From NCBI RefSeq assembly GCF_013377535.1, contig NZ_JABCJE010000001.1, positions 558,001 through 622,000 on the forward strand: DNA of 64,000 bases. The letters are read 5' to 3'. A model generated the notes under the pieces. The model searched no databases, was not told the origin of the DNA, and worked only from the letters and a program-made list of their open reading frames with translations. This DNA comes from Donghicola mangrovi. Its GTDB lineage: Bacteria; Pseudomonadota; Alphaproteobacteria; Rhodobacterales; Rhodobacteraceae. Below, one piece after another: positions 49,093-57,033 of this stretch; position 1 is the stretch's first letter, and every line of letters starts with the position of its first letter. Made by a program: the position numbers and the translations under genes.

Positions 49093-50430
49093 TTAGAGCT
49101 TCGAGAATTCGGGGTAGGCTTCCATGCCGAGCTCGGCTTTGTCCAGACCGTTGATCTCGTCTTCTTCGCTGACGCGCAGGCCCATGACCAGGTTCAGGAT
49201 GAACCAGACGATGCCCGAGACAACTACGGTGAACACGCCGACGACCAGGATACCGTACAGCTGGGTTGCGATGCTTGCGTCACCATTGGTGAAGACAACC
49301 GCGATGGTGCCCCAGATGCCGCAAACCAGGTGAACCGGGATCGCGCCAACAACGTCGTCGAACTTCAGCTTGTCCAGCAGCGGAACAACGAAGACTACCA
49401 GAGCGCCGCCAACTGCACCGATCAGGGTCGCTGCGCCGATGGTGGGGGTCAGGGGTTCTGCGGTGATCGATACCAGACCAGCCAGTGCGCCGTTCAGGAT
49501 CATGGTCAGGTCGGGCTTCTTGTACAGAGCCTGGGTCAGGATCATTGCGACAACCGAACCGCCAGCAGCTGCTGCGTTGGTGTTCACGAAGATGCGGCTT
49601 ACGTCTGCAACGTCACCAACAGTGCCCATGGCCAGCTGCGACGCGCCGTTGAAGCCGAACCAACCCAGCCACAGGATGAACGTACCCAGGGTCGCCAGGG
49701 TCAGGTTCGAACCGGGCATCGGGACAACGCGGCCGTCTTTGGTGTATTTGCCGATACGGGGGCCAAGGATAAGGCAACCGGTCAGAGCGGCCCAGCCACC
49801 TACAGAGTGAACAACGGTCGAACCTGCGAAGTCCAGGAAGCCTGCTTCGTCAAGGAAACCGCCGCCCCATTTCCACGATGCCTGCAGCGGGTAGATGAAG
49901 GCGGTCAGGATCAGGGTGAAGATCAGGAAGGGCCACAGCTTGATACGCTCGGCCAGAGTGCCCGAAACGATCGAAGCGGTGGTTGCGCAGAACATCAGCT
50001 GGAAGAAGAAGTCCGAGCCGGTCGAAGCATAGCTGTAGTCGTCAGCTGCATCGGCGGTCACGCCAACGGCTTCCAGAACGGCGGGGCTCCAGACGCCCGA
50101 CAGCACGCCTTCGACGGCCCAGGTGCCCAGCGGGTACATCAGGTTGTAACCGATCAGGTAGTAGAAGATCGCGGCCATCGAGAACAGAACCACGTTCTTG
50201 GTCAGCTGCATGGTCACGTTTTTCGAACGGACGAGGCCTGCTTCGAGCATTGCAAAGCCCGCGGCCATCCAGAACACCAAGAAGCCACCGATCAGGAACA
50301 GCAGCGAGTTGAAGATGAAGACGGTGTCGGTGCTGGCATTCACGCCGGCAACGGGGCCTTCCTGCGCCAGACCGAGGCTGGGCAGCGCGAGCAGCGCGGC
50401 GGCCAACGGAAGAGATTTGGAGAGTTTCAT
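49093..50430 (-). CDS. amtB: Ammonium transporter
   Basis: A 445-residue inner-membrane channel with a signal peptide (LSKSLPLAAALLALPSLGLAQ) and 11 transmembrane helices. The conduction-pore His pair is in the VVHSVGGWAAL and AIPVHLVCGIWG regions. It moves ammonia or ammonium inward when nitrogen is scarce and is blocked by GlnK. It lies 30 bases after glnK and is co-transcribed. Confidence 0.95.
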   Translation of the reverse strand: MKLSKSLPLAAALLALPSLGLAQEGPVAGVNASTDTVFIFNSLLFLIGGFLVFWMAAGFAMLEAGLVRSKNVTMQLTKNVVLFSMAAIFYYLIGYNLMYPLGTWAVEGVLSGVWSPAVLEAVGVTADAADDYSYASTGSDFFFQLMFCATTASIVSGTLAERIKLWPFLIFTLILTAFIYPLQASWKWGGGFLDEAGFLDFAGSTVVHSVGGWAALTGCLILGPRIGKYTKDGRVVPMPGSNLTLATLGTFILWLGWFGFNGASQLAMGTVGDVADVSRIFVNTNAAAAGGSVVAMILTQALYKKPDLTMILNGALAGLVSITAEPLTPTIGAATLIGAVGGALVVFVVPLLDKLKFDDVVGAIPVHLVCGIWGTIAVVFTNGDASIATQLYGILVVGVFTVVVSGIVWFILNLVMGLRVSEEDEINGLDKAELGMEAYPEFSKL

Positions 50431-50460
50431 TTCAGTATTGGTCCCTAGTTACGCGCTAAA

Positions 50461-50799
50461 TTACAGGGCGTCTTCGTTGGTTTCGCCGGTACGGACACGC
50501 AGTGCCGCTTGCAGGTCGAGAACGAAGATTTTGCCGTCGCCGATTTTGTCGGTCTTGGCGGTTTTCTGGATGGTGTCGACAACCTGATCTGCCATCGAGG
50601 CGGTGCAAGCGATCTCAAGCTTGATCTTCGGCACGAAGTTCACGGCGTATTCCGCGCCGCGGTAGATCTCGGTGTGACCCGACTGCGAGCCGAAACCTTT
50701 GATCTCGGTTACCATCATGCCGCGAACGCCGATGGAGGTTAGGGCTTCGCGAACCTCCTCAAGCTTGAACGGTTTGATTGTTGCAATGATGTATTTCAC
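50461..50799 (-). CDS. glnK: P-II nitrogen regulatory protein GlnK
   Basis: A 112-residue PII protein with the start GTG at 50799 (MKYIIATIKPFKLEEV) and the GGGGACC ribosome site. The T-loop contains the uridylylated Tyr51 (IYRGAEYAV), and the B-loop is TGKIGDGKIFV-like (DKIGDGKIFV). It senses 2-oxoglutarate, ATP/ADP and glutamine via uridylylation, and gates the AmtB channel. It heads the glnK-amtB operon. Two NtrC-like sites lie upstream. Confidence 0.96.
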   Translation of the reverse strand: MKYIIATIKPFKLEEVREALTSIGVRGMMVTEIKGFGSQSGHTEIYRGAEYAVNFVPKIKLEIACTASMADQVVDTIQKTAKTDKIGDGKIFVLDLQAALRVRTGETNEDAL

Positions 50800-50913
50800 C
50801 TTGGTCCCCTTTAATTGGCAGAGTGTGCTGCGGGTTGCAGAGGCAGAAAACGCGGGAATCCGCCGGTTCAACAAGCCAAGGGTAGGGAATCCGCGACCAG
50901 AAATACGGCAATG

Positions 50914-50930
50914 TGCATTAAATTTGGGCA
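50914..50930. promoter_or_regulatory. NtrC-like site 1 upstream of glnK
   Basis: TGCATTAAATTTGGGCA fits TGCAC-N7-GTGCA at eight of ten positions. It lies 115 bases before the glnK start. With site 2 it forms a pair with centres 29 bases apart, the arrangement expected for NtrC. Confidence 0.55.
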
Positions 50931-50942
50931 TTTTTAGAATAT

Positions 50943-50959
50943 TGCACACAAATCGGGCA
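50943..50959. promoter_or_regulatory. NtrC-like site 2 upstream of glnK
   Basis: TGCACACAAATCGGGCA fits TGCAC-N7-GTGCA at nine of ten positions. It lies 144 bases before glnK and 91 bases before the divergent PBP1A gene. Only the glnK operon is an expected NtrC target. Confidence 0.6.
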
Positions 50960-51049
50960 CTTTAAGAACGATCAAACCTGCTTGATGGCCTCTACAACGC
51001 ACTCGTTTGGGGATAAGTTGCAGCACAAAGTAAGCAACGAGCAGACTCC

Positions 51050-53221
51050 ATGGTAAATCGTACTCCCGGTGGCGGCAGGCTGGTCGCAGACAGACGTAGC
51101 CGACCGGAACCGCCTAAAAAGCAGCCCGCACCACAAAAACCGAAGACGCCCAAGGCCAAGAAGCCGCGCCGTCCGGCCAAGCGTGGACTGATCTCGGGGC
51201 TGCTGTTCGGGTTCTTTGGCCTGATCTGGCGCATCATCTGGGGATTCGGCTGGCGCATCGGCATGATCGGCGCGCTGATCATCGGGGCGGGAGTGCTCTA
51301 TATCTATTCGACGCTGCCGCCCGTGGCGGATCTGGTGGACGGCCGAGCGCGGGGTTCTGTGACCCTGCTGGACCGGAACGGATCAGTCTTTGCGTGGCGC
51401 GGCGACCAGTTCGGCGGGATGGTGACGGCGGAAAACGTGTCCCCCTACCTGAAGAACGCCATCGTCGCGACCGAAGACCGCCGATTCTACATGCACCCCG
51501 GTGTGGACCCGATCGGTGTGGCCAGCGCGGTAAAGATCAACCTCAGCGAAGGGCGCGGCCCTCTGTCGGGGAACGGTGGCTCGACGATCACCCAGCAGAC
51601 CGCGAAACTGCTGTGCCTTGGCGTGCCCTATGATCCCAACAGCGGCATGACCGAAACCCAGTACGAAGAGGACTGCCGCCAGACCACCTTGTGGCGCAAG
51701 ATCAAGGAAGCCATCTACGCGATGGCGATGGAGGTTAAGTACTCCAAGAACGAAATCCTGACGATCTATATGAACCGCGCCTTCCTCGGGGCAGGGACCC
51801 GTGGGTTTGAGGCCGCCTCTCAGCGCTATTTCGGGAAATCGGCCGCGACCGTGACCCCCGCAGAATCGGCCATGCTGGCGGGCCTGCTCAAGGCACCGAC
51901 CCGTTATGCGCCGACCAACAACCTTGAACGGGCGCAGCAGCGCGCGAACATCATCGTCGGCCTGATGGAGGAGCAGGGCTACCTGACCCCGTCGCAGGCC
52001 AGCACAGCCGTCAGCAGCCCCGCCCAACTGTCCGAAGCCGCCGAGGCCAAGGCTGGCGGTTACTTTGCGGACTGGGTGATGTCGGATGGTCCAGAATTCT
52101 TTACCCGCGAAACGACCGAGGACGTGATCATCAAGACCACGCTTGACCAGCGTATCCAGCTGGCGGCCGAAGACGCGATGAAGACGATCTTTGAGACCAA
52201 GGTCAGCGAAACGTCCAAAGCGCAGGCCGCGATCATCGTCATGAGTGCGGACGGTGCCGTGCGCGCGATGGTCGGTGGCCGAAAGACCAAGGTCAGCGGC
52301 GTGTTCAACCGCGCCACCTCGGCCAAGCGTCAGACCGGTTCGGCGTTCAAACCCTTTGTCTACGCAACCGCGCTGGAGCTGGGGCATCACTGGAACTCGA
52401 CCGTGGTGGACGAACCCTACACGATCGACATCCCGGGGTCCGGCCCGTGGAGCCCCGAGAACTATGACCACAAGCATTATGGCCGCGTGACGCTGGAATA
52501 TGCGCTGGCCCATTCGCTGAACGTCCCCGCCGTTAAGGTATCCGAGGCTGTGGGCCGAGAAAACGTGCGCAAAGTCGCGTCGGATTTCGGCATCAACAGC
52601 AACCTCGCCGAAGGGCCCGCGCTGGCGCTGGGTGCCTCCGAGGCCACGCTGATCGAGGTGACCGGGGCCTATGCGGGCATCCTGAACGGCGGATCGTCCG
52701 TGAAACCTTATGGCCTGACCGAACTGCGCCTGTTGGGCGATGACGCGCCCCTGATGGGCACCGAGGGCGGCATCGGCGAACGTGTGATCAGCGAAGCTGC
52801 GGCGCAGGAACTCATTTATATGATGTCCAAGGTCGTCAGCGAAGGCACCGGCACCCGCGCGCGCTTAAAGGACCGCGAGGCGGCTGGCAAAACCGGCACC
52901 ACTTCGGCGGCACGGGATGCGTGGTTCGTGGGCTTTACGGCGGATTATGTGGCTGGCGTCTGGATGGGGTACGACGACAACACCCCGCTCAAGGGCGTGA
53001 CTGGTGGTGGCTTGCCCGCTGAAATCTGGCACGAAACCATGGTTCGCGTGCACGAAGGCGTCCCCGCCAAACCGCTGCCCATGCTGCGCCCCGCGCCCGA
53101 ACCGGTCGCACAGCGCCAGCCGGATCTGCCGAGCCGGGGCAACGTGCCCCAACAGCAGACCAATCCGGTGGACGGCGTTCTACGGGATGTTCTGAATTCG
53201 CTGTTCGGCGCGGGGAATTAA
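51050..53221 (+). CDS. Penicillin-binding protein 1A-type bifunctional transglycosylase/transpeptidase
   Basis: A 723-residue protein with a basic, proline-rich cytoplasmic tail (residues 1-50), one transmembrane helix near residue 80, a GT51 domain (ATEDRRFYMHPGVDPIG, STITQQTAK) and a transpeptidase domain (SxxK in TGSAFKPF, SxN in SLNVPA, KTG in KTGTTSAARD). It polymerises and cross-links peptidoglycan at the inner membrane face. A proline-rich C-terminal tail follows the catalytic domain. The ATG lacks a strong Shine-Dalgarno. Its TAA overlaps the stop of the convergent gene. Confidence 0.93.
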   Translation: MVNRTPGGGRLVADRRSRPEPPKKQPAPQKPKTPKAKKPRRPAKRGLISGLLFGFFGLIWRIIWGFGWRIGMIGALIIGAGVLYIYSTLPPVADLVDGRARGSVTLLDRNGSVFAWRGDQFGGMVTAENVSPYLKNAIVATEDRRFYMHPGVDPIGVASAVKINLSEGRGPLSGNGGSTITQQTAKLLCLGVPYDPNSGMTETQYEEDCRQTTLWRKIKEAIYAMAMEVKYSKNEILTIYMNRAFLGAGTRGFEAASQRYFGKSAATVTPAESAMLAGLLKAPTRYAPTNNLERAQQRANIIVGLMEEQGYLTPSQASTAVSSPAQLSEAAEAKAGGYFADWVMSDGPEFFTRETTEDVIIKTTLDQRIQLAAEDAMKTIFETKVSETSKAQAAIIVMSADGAVRAMVGGRKTKVSGVFNRATSAKRQTGSAFKPFVYATALELGHHWNSTVVDEPYTIDIPGSGPWSPENYDHKHYGRVTLEYALAHSLNVPAVKVSEAVGRENVRKVASDFGINSNLAEGPALALGASEATLIEVTGAYAGILNGGSSVKPYGLTELRLLGDDAPLMGTEGGIGERVISEAAAQELIYMMSKVVSEGTGTRARLKDREAAGKTGTTSAARDAWFVGFTADYVAGVWMGYDDNTPLKGVTGGGLPAEIWHETMVRVHEGVPAKPLPMLRPAPEPVAQRQPDLPSRGNVPQQQTNPVDGVLRDVLNSLFGAGN

Positions 53222-53769
53222 CCCGCGTCGGCCTCGGTGGCAGCCTCGGTCTTGGTATCCGGGGCATCGCCATCGGCCGCATCACTGGCAGGAACGATCA
53301 CGGTGACGGGGGCTTCCTCTGTCACCGTTTCTGTTTCAGCAGGAGCGTCGGGGGTGGTTTCGCTGGCCTCTTGCACCTTGGCATCGGCGGGCAAGGATTC
53401 GGCCACGGGGTTCGGCGCATCCGAATCGGGGCAGGCATCGTATTTGAACGCGTACCCGTCCCAAACCATGATAATGCCGCCGTCTGCCGCGTGCACCAGC
53501 ATGGCACGGGCCGACCAGTCGCCACGCTGCCCCGTACACTGCATGGTGTACAGAACAGCCTTCATTTCATTGACGTTCACCGGTTCCGTCATCTCGCAGG
53601 TCGAATCGACCCCGTGGAACGTGCTGCCCGAGATTTGCAACGCACCGCCATCGACCCCGACCAGAGAACAGTCGGAGTCAGCGGCCTGTTTGTAAATTCC
53701 TTCGAACTCTGCGGCAGCAGCGGTCGAGGCCAAACACGCGGCCACGACCAGAGGAACCGGCAACCGCAT
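53218..53769 (-). CDS. Exported acidic-tail protein of unknown function, mla-linked
   Basis: The 183-residue protein has a signal peptide (LPVPLVVAACLASTAAAAEF) and a domain of about 100 residues with four Cys (C34, C59, C77, C113 or so) that could form two disulfides. An acidic, Ala/Thr/Glu-rich disordered tail of about 70 residues follows. No enzymatic motif is visible. Its ATG overlaps the mlaC stop (TAATG), so it is translated with mlaC and mlaA. A link to lipid transport is inferred from the operon only. Confidence 0.7.
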   Translation of the reverse strand: MRLPVPLVVAACLASTAAAAEFEGIYKQAADSDCSLVGVDGGALQISGSTFHGVDSTCEMTEPVNVNEMKAVLYTMQCTGQRGDWSARAMLVHAADGGIIMVWDGYAFKYDACPDSDAPNPVAESLPADAKVQEASETTPDAPAETETVTEEAPVTVIVPASDAADGDAPDTKTEAATEADAG

Positions 53770-54371
53770 TAGCCCGCCTTTTGCAGGTCTGCGATCAGGC
53801 TGTCGATCTTGCCGCCGCGCTTGTCCAGCATGGCACCGATTTCTTCGCGCTCGGTCAGAAGCAGGTTCACGCCTTCGATGAACATGTTGAAGAACAGGTC
53901 CTTGCCAGATTTGTCCGACACCAGGAAGGTCACGTCGAACGGTGCCGAACCGGGCAGGTAGGCCAGAGTTTTCACTTCGAAGAAGCTTTTCACCGCTTTC
54001 GCGCTCTGAACCTCGAGGCGGCCACCGATGAATTCGCGGAACCGCTTGCCGTACTTGCGCGCGATGTAGCCGGTGAAGGCCGTGGTAAAGGACTTCATCT
54101 GTGCCGCGCTCGCGTCACGGGCCGCCACACCCAACGCATAGCGGGCAATGGTCGGAACGTCCGAGTAACGGATAAAGATGGTTTCGAAATCCTTGATCAT
54201 ACCGGCCTCGGATTTACCCGAGTCGATCACCTTGTTGATTTCGGCGACCACGGTGTTGATCAGTTTGGTTGCACCGGCCTCGGTCAAGGCCAGTGCGGGC
54301 AATGCGGGCAGAAACGCCAGTGCCGAAGCGCCGGCCAGCATGGCCCGACGCGAGAGGGGATTATTCAGCAT
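53769..54371 (-). CDS. mlaC: MlaC/Ttg2-like phospholipid-binding periplasmic protein
   Basis: A 200-residue protein of the MlaC/Tgt2 family, which shuttles phospholipid between the outer-membrane MlaA complex and the inner-membrane ABC transporter. Its signal contains SRRAMLAGAS, a Tat-type twin-arginine motif, so export may be folded via Tat. The body has FTGYIARKYGKRFREFIGG and TFLVSDKSGKD. The ATG at 54371 lies inside the mlaA end, an 11-base overlap. The mlaBDEF genes are not in the window. Confidence 0.85.
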   Translation of the reverse strand: MLNNPLSRRAMLAGASALAFLPALPALALTEAGATKLINTVVAEINKVIDSGKSEAGMIKDFETIFIRYSDVPTIARYALGVAARDASAAQMKSFTTAFTGYIARKYGKRFREFIGGRLEVQSAKAVKSFFEVKTLAYLPGSAPFDVTFLVSDKSGKDLFFNMFIEGVNLLLTEREEIGAMLDKRGGKIDSLIADLQKAG

Positions 54372-55140
54372 ATGGGTCCTCGTAAGGATCAAAGAGTGTG
54401 GAGCTATCGTCCGAACCACCGGACGACTGCCCCAGTTCGAATCTTCTGTTCTGTAGATAGAGCAAACGCGTCTGCGAGTAACTGTCAGCGCTTTCATAAA
54501 GAGTTGAACTGATCGTCTCGTCATAGCGGTAGCGATCGTCCAGCTTTTCTGCCACCGACAGGCCGCGGCGCGCTGCGGTATAGGTCAGCGGGGTCAGGAC
54601 GGACACAGGGTTGATCACTGCATCCACGGCCTTGCCGGTCAGATCGCGGGTGGTCGACGGGCCCATCAGCGGCACCTCAAGATAGGCACCTTCTTTGGCG
54701 CCCCAGACATGCAGGGTTTCGCCGAAATCGGTGTCCATCTGGGTCAGGCCCATTTTCGAGGCAGGGTCCAGCAGACCGCCCAAACCGTAGGTCGAGTTGA
54801 TCACGAAACGGAAGCTGTTGTTCAGCACCAACTCGCCATCGCCCTGCAGGATGCCGTTCAGCACCATCGAGGGCAACGTCAGGTTGTCCGCAACGTTTGA
54901 CACCCCGATCCGCACGGGGTTCGGAACCGCCTTGCCATAGGCCATCGAAACAGGACGCACGACCGCAGTATCCAGCCCCTTGGACATGTTGTGGATCTTG
55001 CGGTTGGTCTTCTCGTAAGGGTCGTTCACCATTTCGCCGGGTTTCGGAGAGGTGCACGCCCCAGTGATCCCTAACGCAATCACTGCGCATAGAGTGGCGG
55101 CACGTTTCGAGACGGTTGCGGTAGGCTTGCGAGTCTGCAC
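54361..55140 (-). CDS. mlaA: MlaA/VacJ outer-membrane lipoprotein
   Basis: A 259-residue lipoprotein with the lipobox ITGAC (Cys29) and VacJ hallmarks NDPYEKTNRKIHNMSKGLD, NSTYGLGGLLDPASKMGL and GETLHVWGAKEGAYLEVPLMGPS. It removes mislocalised phospholipids from the outer-membrane outer leaflet with MlaC. The start is GTG at 55140 since AGGAAGA sits 5 bases before it, while the ATG at 55170 has no ribosome site. It is followed by mlaC and an acidic exported protein. Confidence 0.9.
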   Translation of the reverse strand: MQTRKPTATVSKRAATLCAVIALGITGACTSPKPGEMVNDPYEKTNRKIHNMSKGLDTAVVRPVSMAYGKAVPNPVRIGVSNVADNLTLPSMVLNGILQGDGELVLNNSFRFVINSTYGLGGLLDPASKMGLTQMDTDFGETLHVWGAKEGAYLEVPLMGPSTTRDLTGKAVDAVINPVSVLTPLTYTAARRGLSVAEKLDDRYRYDETISSTLYESADSYSQTRLLYLQNRRFELGQSSGGSDDSSTLFDPYEDPYAE

Positions 55141-55250
55141 GGGTCTTCCTGTCGATAAAGGTCGCGCCATGAACTACGGATTAATTCTAAAATGCCCAGT
55201 GCGACCTTGGCGTTTGTTCTTCAATTGTGCTTTAACGATTACGGTTTCTA

Positions 55251-55264
55251 GTGCCGTATGGCAC
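55251..55264. promoter_or_regulatory. GTGCC-GTAT-GGCAC dyad before the T1SS operon
   Basis: A perfect 5-4-5 inverted repeat lies 36 bases before the assumed start of the ABC transporter gene. It overlaps an alternative upstream start at 55258, so it may be an operator or translational hairpin. Confidence 0.35.
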
Positions 55265-55299
55265 ACTTTGTCACTTTTCTAACTAGCGGTTTTCATACC

Positions 55300-57033
55300 A
55301 TGGCACAGCCAAGACCCGCATCCGGTCGCGATGAATTGATCAGGACGCGACGAGAATTCCGCCCACTGTTCTGGGCAGTGGGTATTTTTAGCTTTTTCGC
55401 AAACATTCTTATGCTGACCGGTCCAATGTACATGCTTCTGGTGTACGATCGGGTTCTCGGCAGCCGGTCCGAGGCAACTTTGCTTGCCCTGACCCTGCTG
55501 GTTGTCTTTCTTTTCGTGATGATGGGCGTGCTGGACGTCGTGCGCGGGCGTATTATGGCCCGCATCGGCGCCAAGTTCCAAAACCGTCTCGAACGCCGCG
55601 TCTATGACGCCAGCCTGCGCCGCGCCGCGTTGGACCCCAATGCCAGCAATGCCCAAACCGGTCTGCGCGATCTGGAGTCAGTGCAGCGGATGCTGGCCTC
55701 GCCAGGTTTGATGGCCATTTTCGACCTACCGTGGACGCCGTTCTTTCTGGCCAGCATCATGGTTTTCCACTTTTCGCTTGGGGTTTTGGCGCTGGGGGGC
55801 GGAGCGATCCTTGTGGTTCTGGCCCTGACCAACCAGCAAATGGCCCGCCGTCCCCTGCTGAAAAGCATGGAGACCAGCCAGCGCGCCGAACTGATGGGCG
55901 ACCAGCTGCGCAACGAGGCCGAGATGCTGCAAGCCCTTGGCATGCGCGGCTCCAGCTTCAACCGCTGGATCAAAACCCGGAGCGAGGCGCTGGAGCAATC
56001 CGTTGCGGCCAACGACATCTCTGGCACCTTCTCTTCGGCGACCAAGACATTCCGTCTGCTGCTTCAGTCCGCGATGCTGGGTCTGGGGGCCTATCTGGTG
56101 CTGCTGGGGCACATGACCGGCGGTTCGATGATCGCGGGTTCGATCCTGATGGGCCGCGCCTTGGCCCCGATCGAGATGGCAATTGGCCAGTGGCCCGTCG
56201 TGCAGCGCGGCCTGAAAGGTTGGACCAACTTGGCAGAGCTTCTGTCCACCGTCCCGCCCGAGGCACCGCGCACCCCGCTGCCGCGCCCCAAGGCTGTGCT
56301 GTCCGTGAACCAGCTGACCATCATCCCGCCGGGCGAAAAGCAAGCCGCGCTGCGCATGGTCAGCTTTGACCTGCTGCCCGGTCAGGCGGTTGGTGTTGTG
56401 GGCCCCTCGGGGGCAGGGAAATCGACGCTGGCCCGTGCCCTGACCGGCATCTGGCGCCCCGCAGGCGGCAAGGTGCGTCTGGATGGCGCGTCGCTGGACC
56501 AGTACGATCCCGATGTTTTGGGTCAACTGATCGGCTATTTGCCCCAGCGCGTGACCCTGTTTGACGGCACCATCACCGAAAACATCGCGCGCCTGTCCGA
56601 AACGCCCGACCCCGAGCAGGTGGTTCTGGCCGCGAAACGCGCTGCCGCCCACGACATGATCCTGAAGTTGCCCGATGGCTATGACACCCGCGTCAGCCAG
56701 CTGGGGGGCCGCCTGTCCGGTGGTCAGATCCAGCGCATCGGTCTGGCCCGCGCCCTGTACGGTGATCCGGTCATTCTGGTGCTGGACGAGCCGAACTCGA
56801 ACCTCGACAACGAAGGGTCCGAGGCCGTGAACGCCGCCATCCGCCGCATGAAGGCTGAGGGCAAAGCGGCCCTGATCATGGCCCACCGTCCCGCAGCGAT
56901 TCAGGAATGCGACCTGATCCTGATGCTAGAGGGTGGCGGTCGCCGTGAATTCGGCCCCAAAGACGAAGTTCTGCGTAAAATTCTGCAAAACCATAGGGAT
57001 GTCGCTGCGGCCCGCCCCGGAGGTGTGTCATGA
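55300..57033 (+). CDS. Type I secretion system permease/ATPase (PrtD family)
   Basis: A 577-residue inner-membrane ABC exporter half-transporter. Six transmembrane helices occupy residues 20-300. The ATPase domain follows with Walker A GPSGAGKST, Q-loop PQRV, signature LSGGQ, Walker B VLDEPNSNLD (the PrtD-type form) and H-loop AHR. It should export an RTX-type protein or protease with the adjacent HlyD adaptor. No C39 peptidase domain precedes it. The start could be 55258 or 55300. No substrate or TolC gene is in the window. Confidence 0.9.
   Translation: MAQPRPASGRDELIRTRREFRPLFWAVGIFSFFANILMLTGPMYMLLVYDRVLGSRSEATLLALTLLVVFLFVMMGVLDVVRGRIMARIGAKFQNRLERRVYDASLRRAALDPNASNAQTGLRDLESVQRMLASPGLMAIFDLPWTPFFLASIMVFHFSLGVLALGGGAILVVLALTNQQMARRPLLKSMETSQRAELMGDQLRNEAEMLQALGMRGSSFNRWIKTRSEALEQSVAANDISGTFSSATKTFRLLLQSAMLGLGAYLVLLGHMTGGSMIAGSILMGRALAPIEMAIGQWPVVQRGLKGWTNLAELLSTVPPEAPRTPLPRPKAVLSVNQLTIIPPGEKQAALRMVSFDLLPGQAVGVVGPSGAGKSTLARALTGIWRPAGGKVRLDGASLDQYDPDVLGQLIGYLPQRVTLFDGTITENIARLSETPDPEQVVLAAKRAAAHDMILKLPDGYDTRVSQLGGRLSGGQIQRIGLARALYGDPVILVLDEPNSNLDNEGSEAVNAAIRRMKAEGKAALIMAHRPAAIQECDLILMLEGGGRREFGPKDEVLRKILQNHRDVAAARPGGVS

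Noticed and set aside
50810-50835. TTGGCAGAGTGTGCT as a sigma-54 promoter on the + strand
   Set aside because: The GG and GC are 8 bases apart rather than the required 10, and it points away from glnK.
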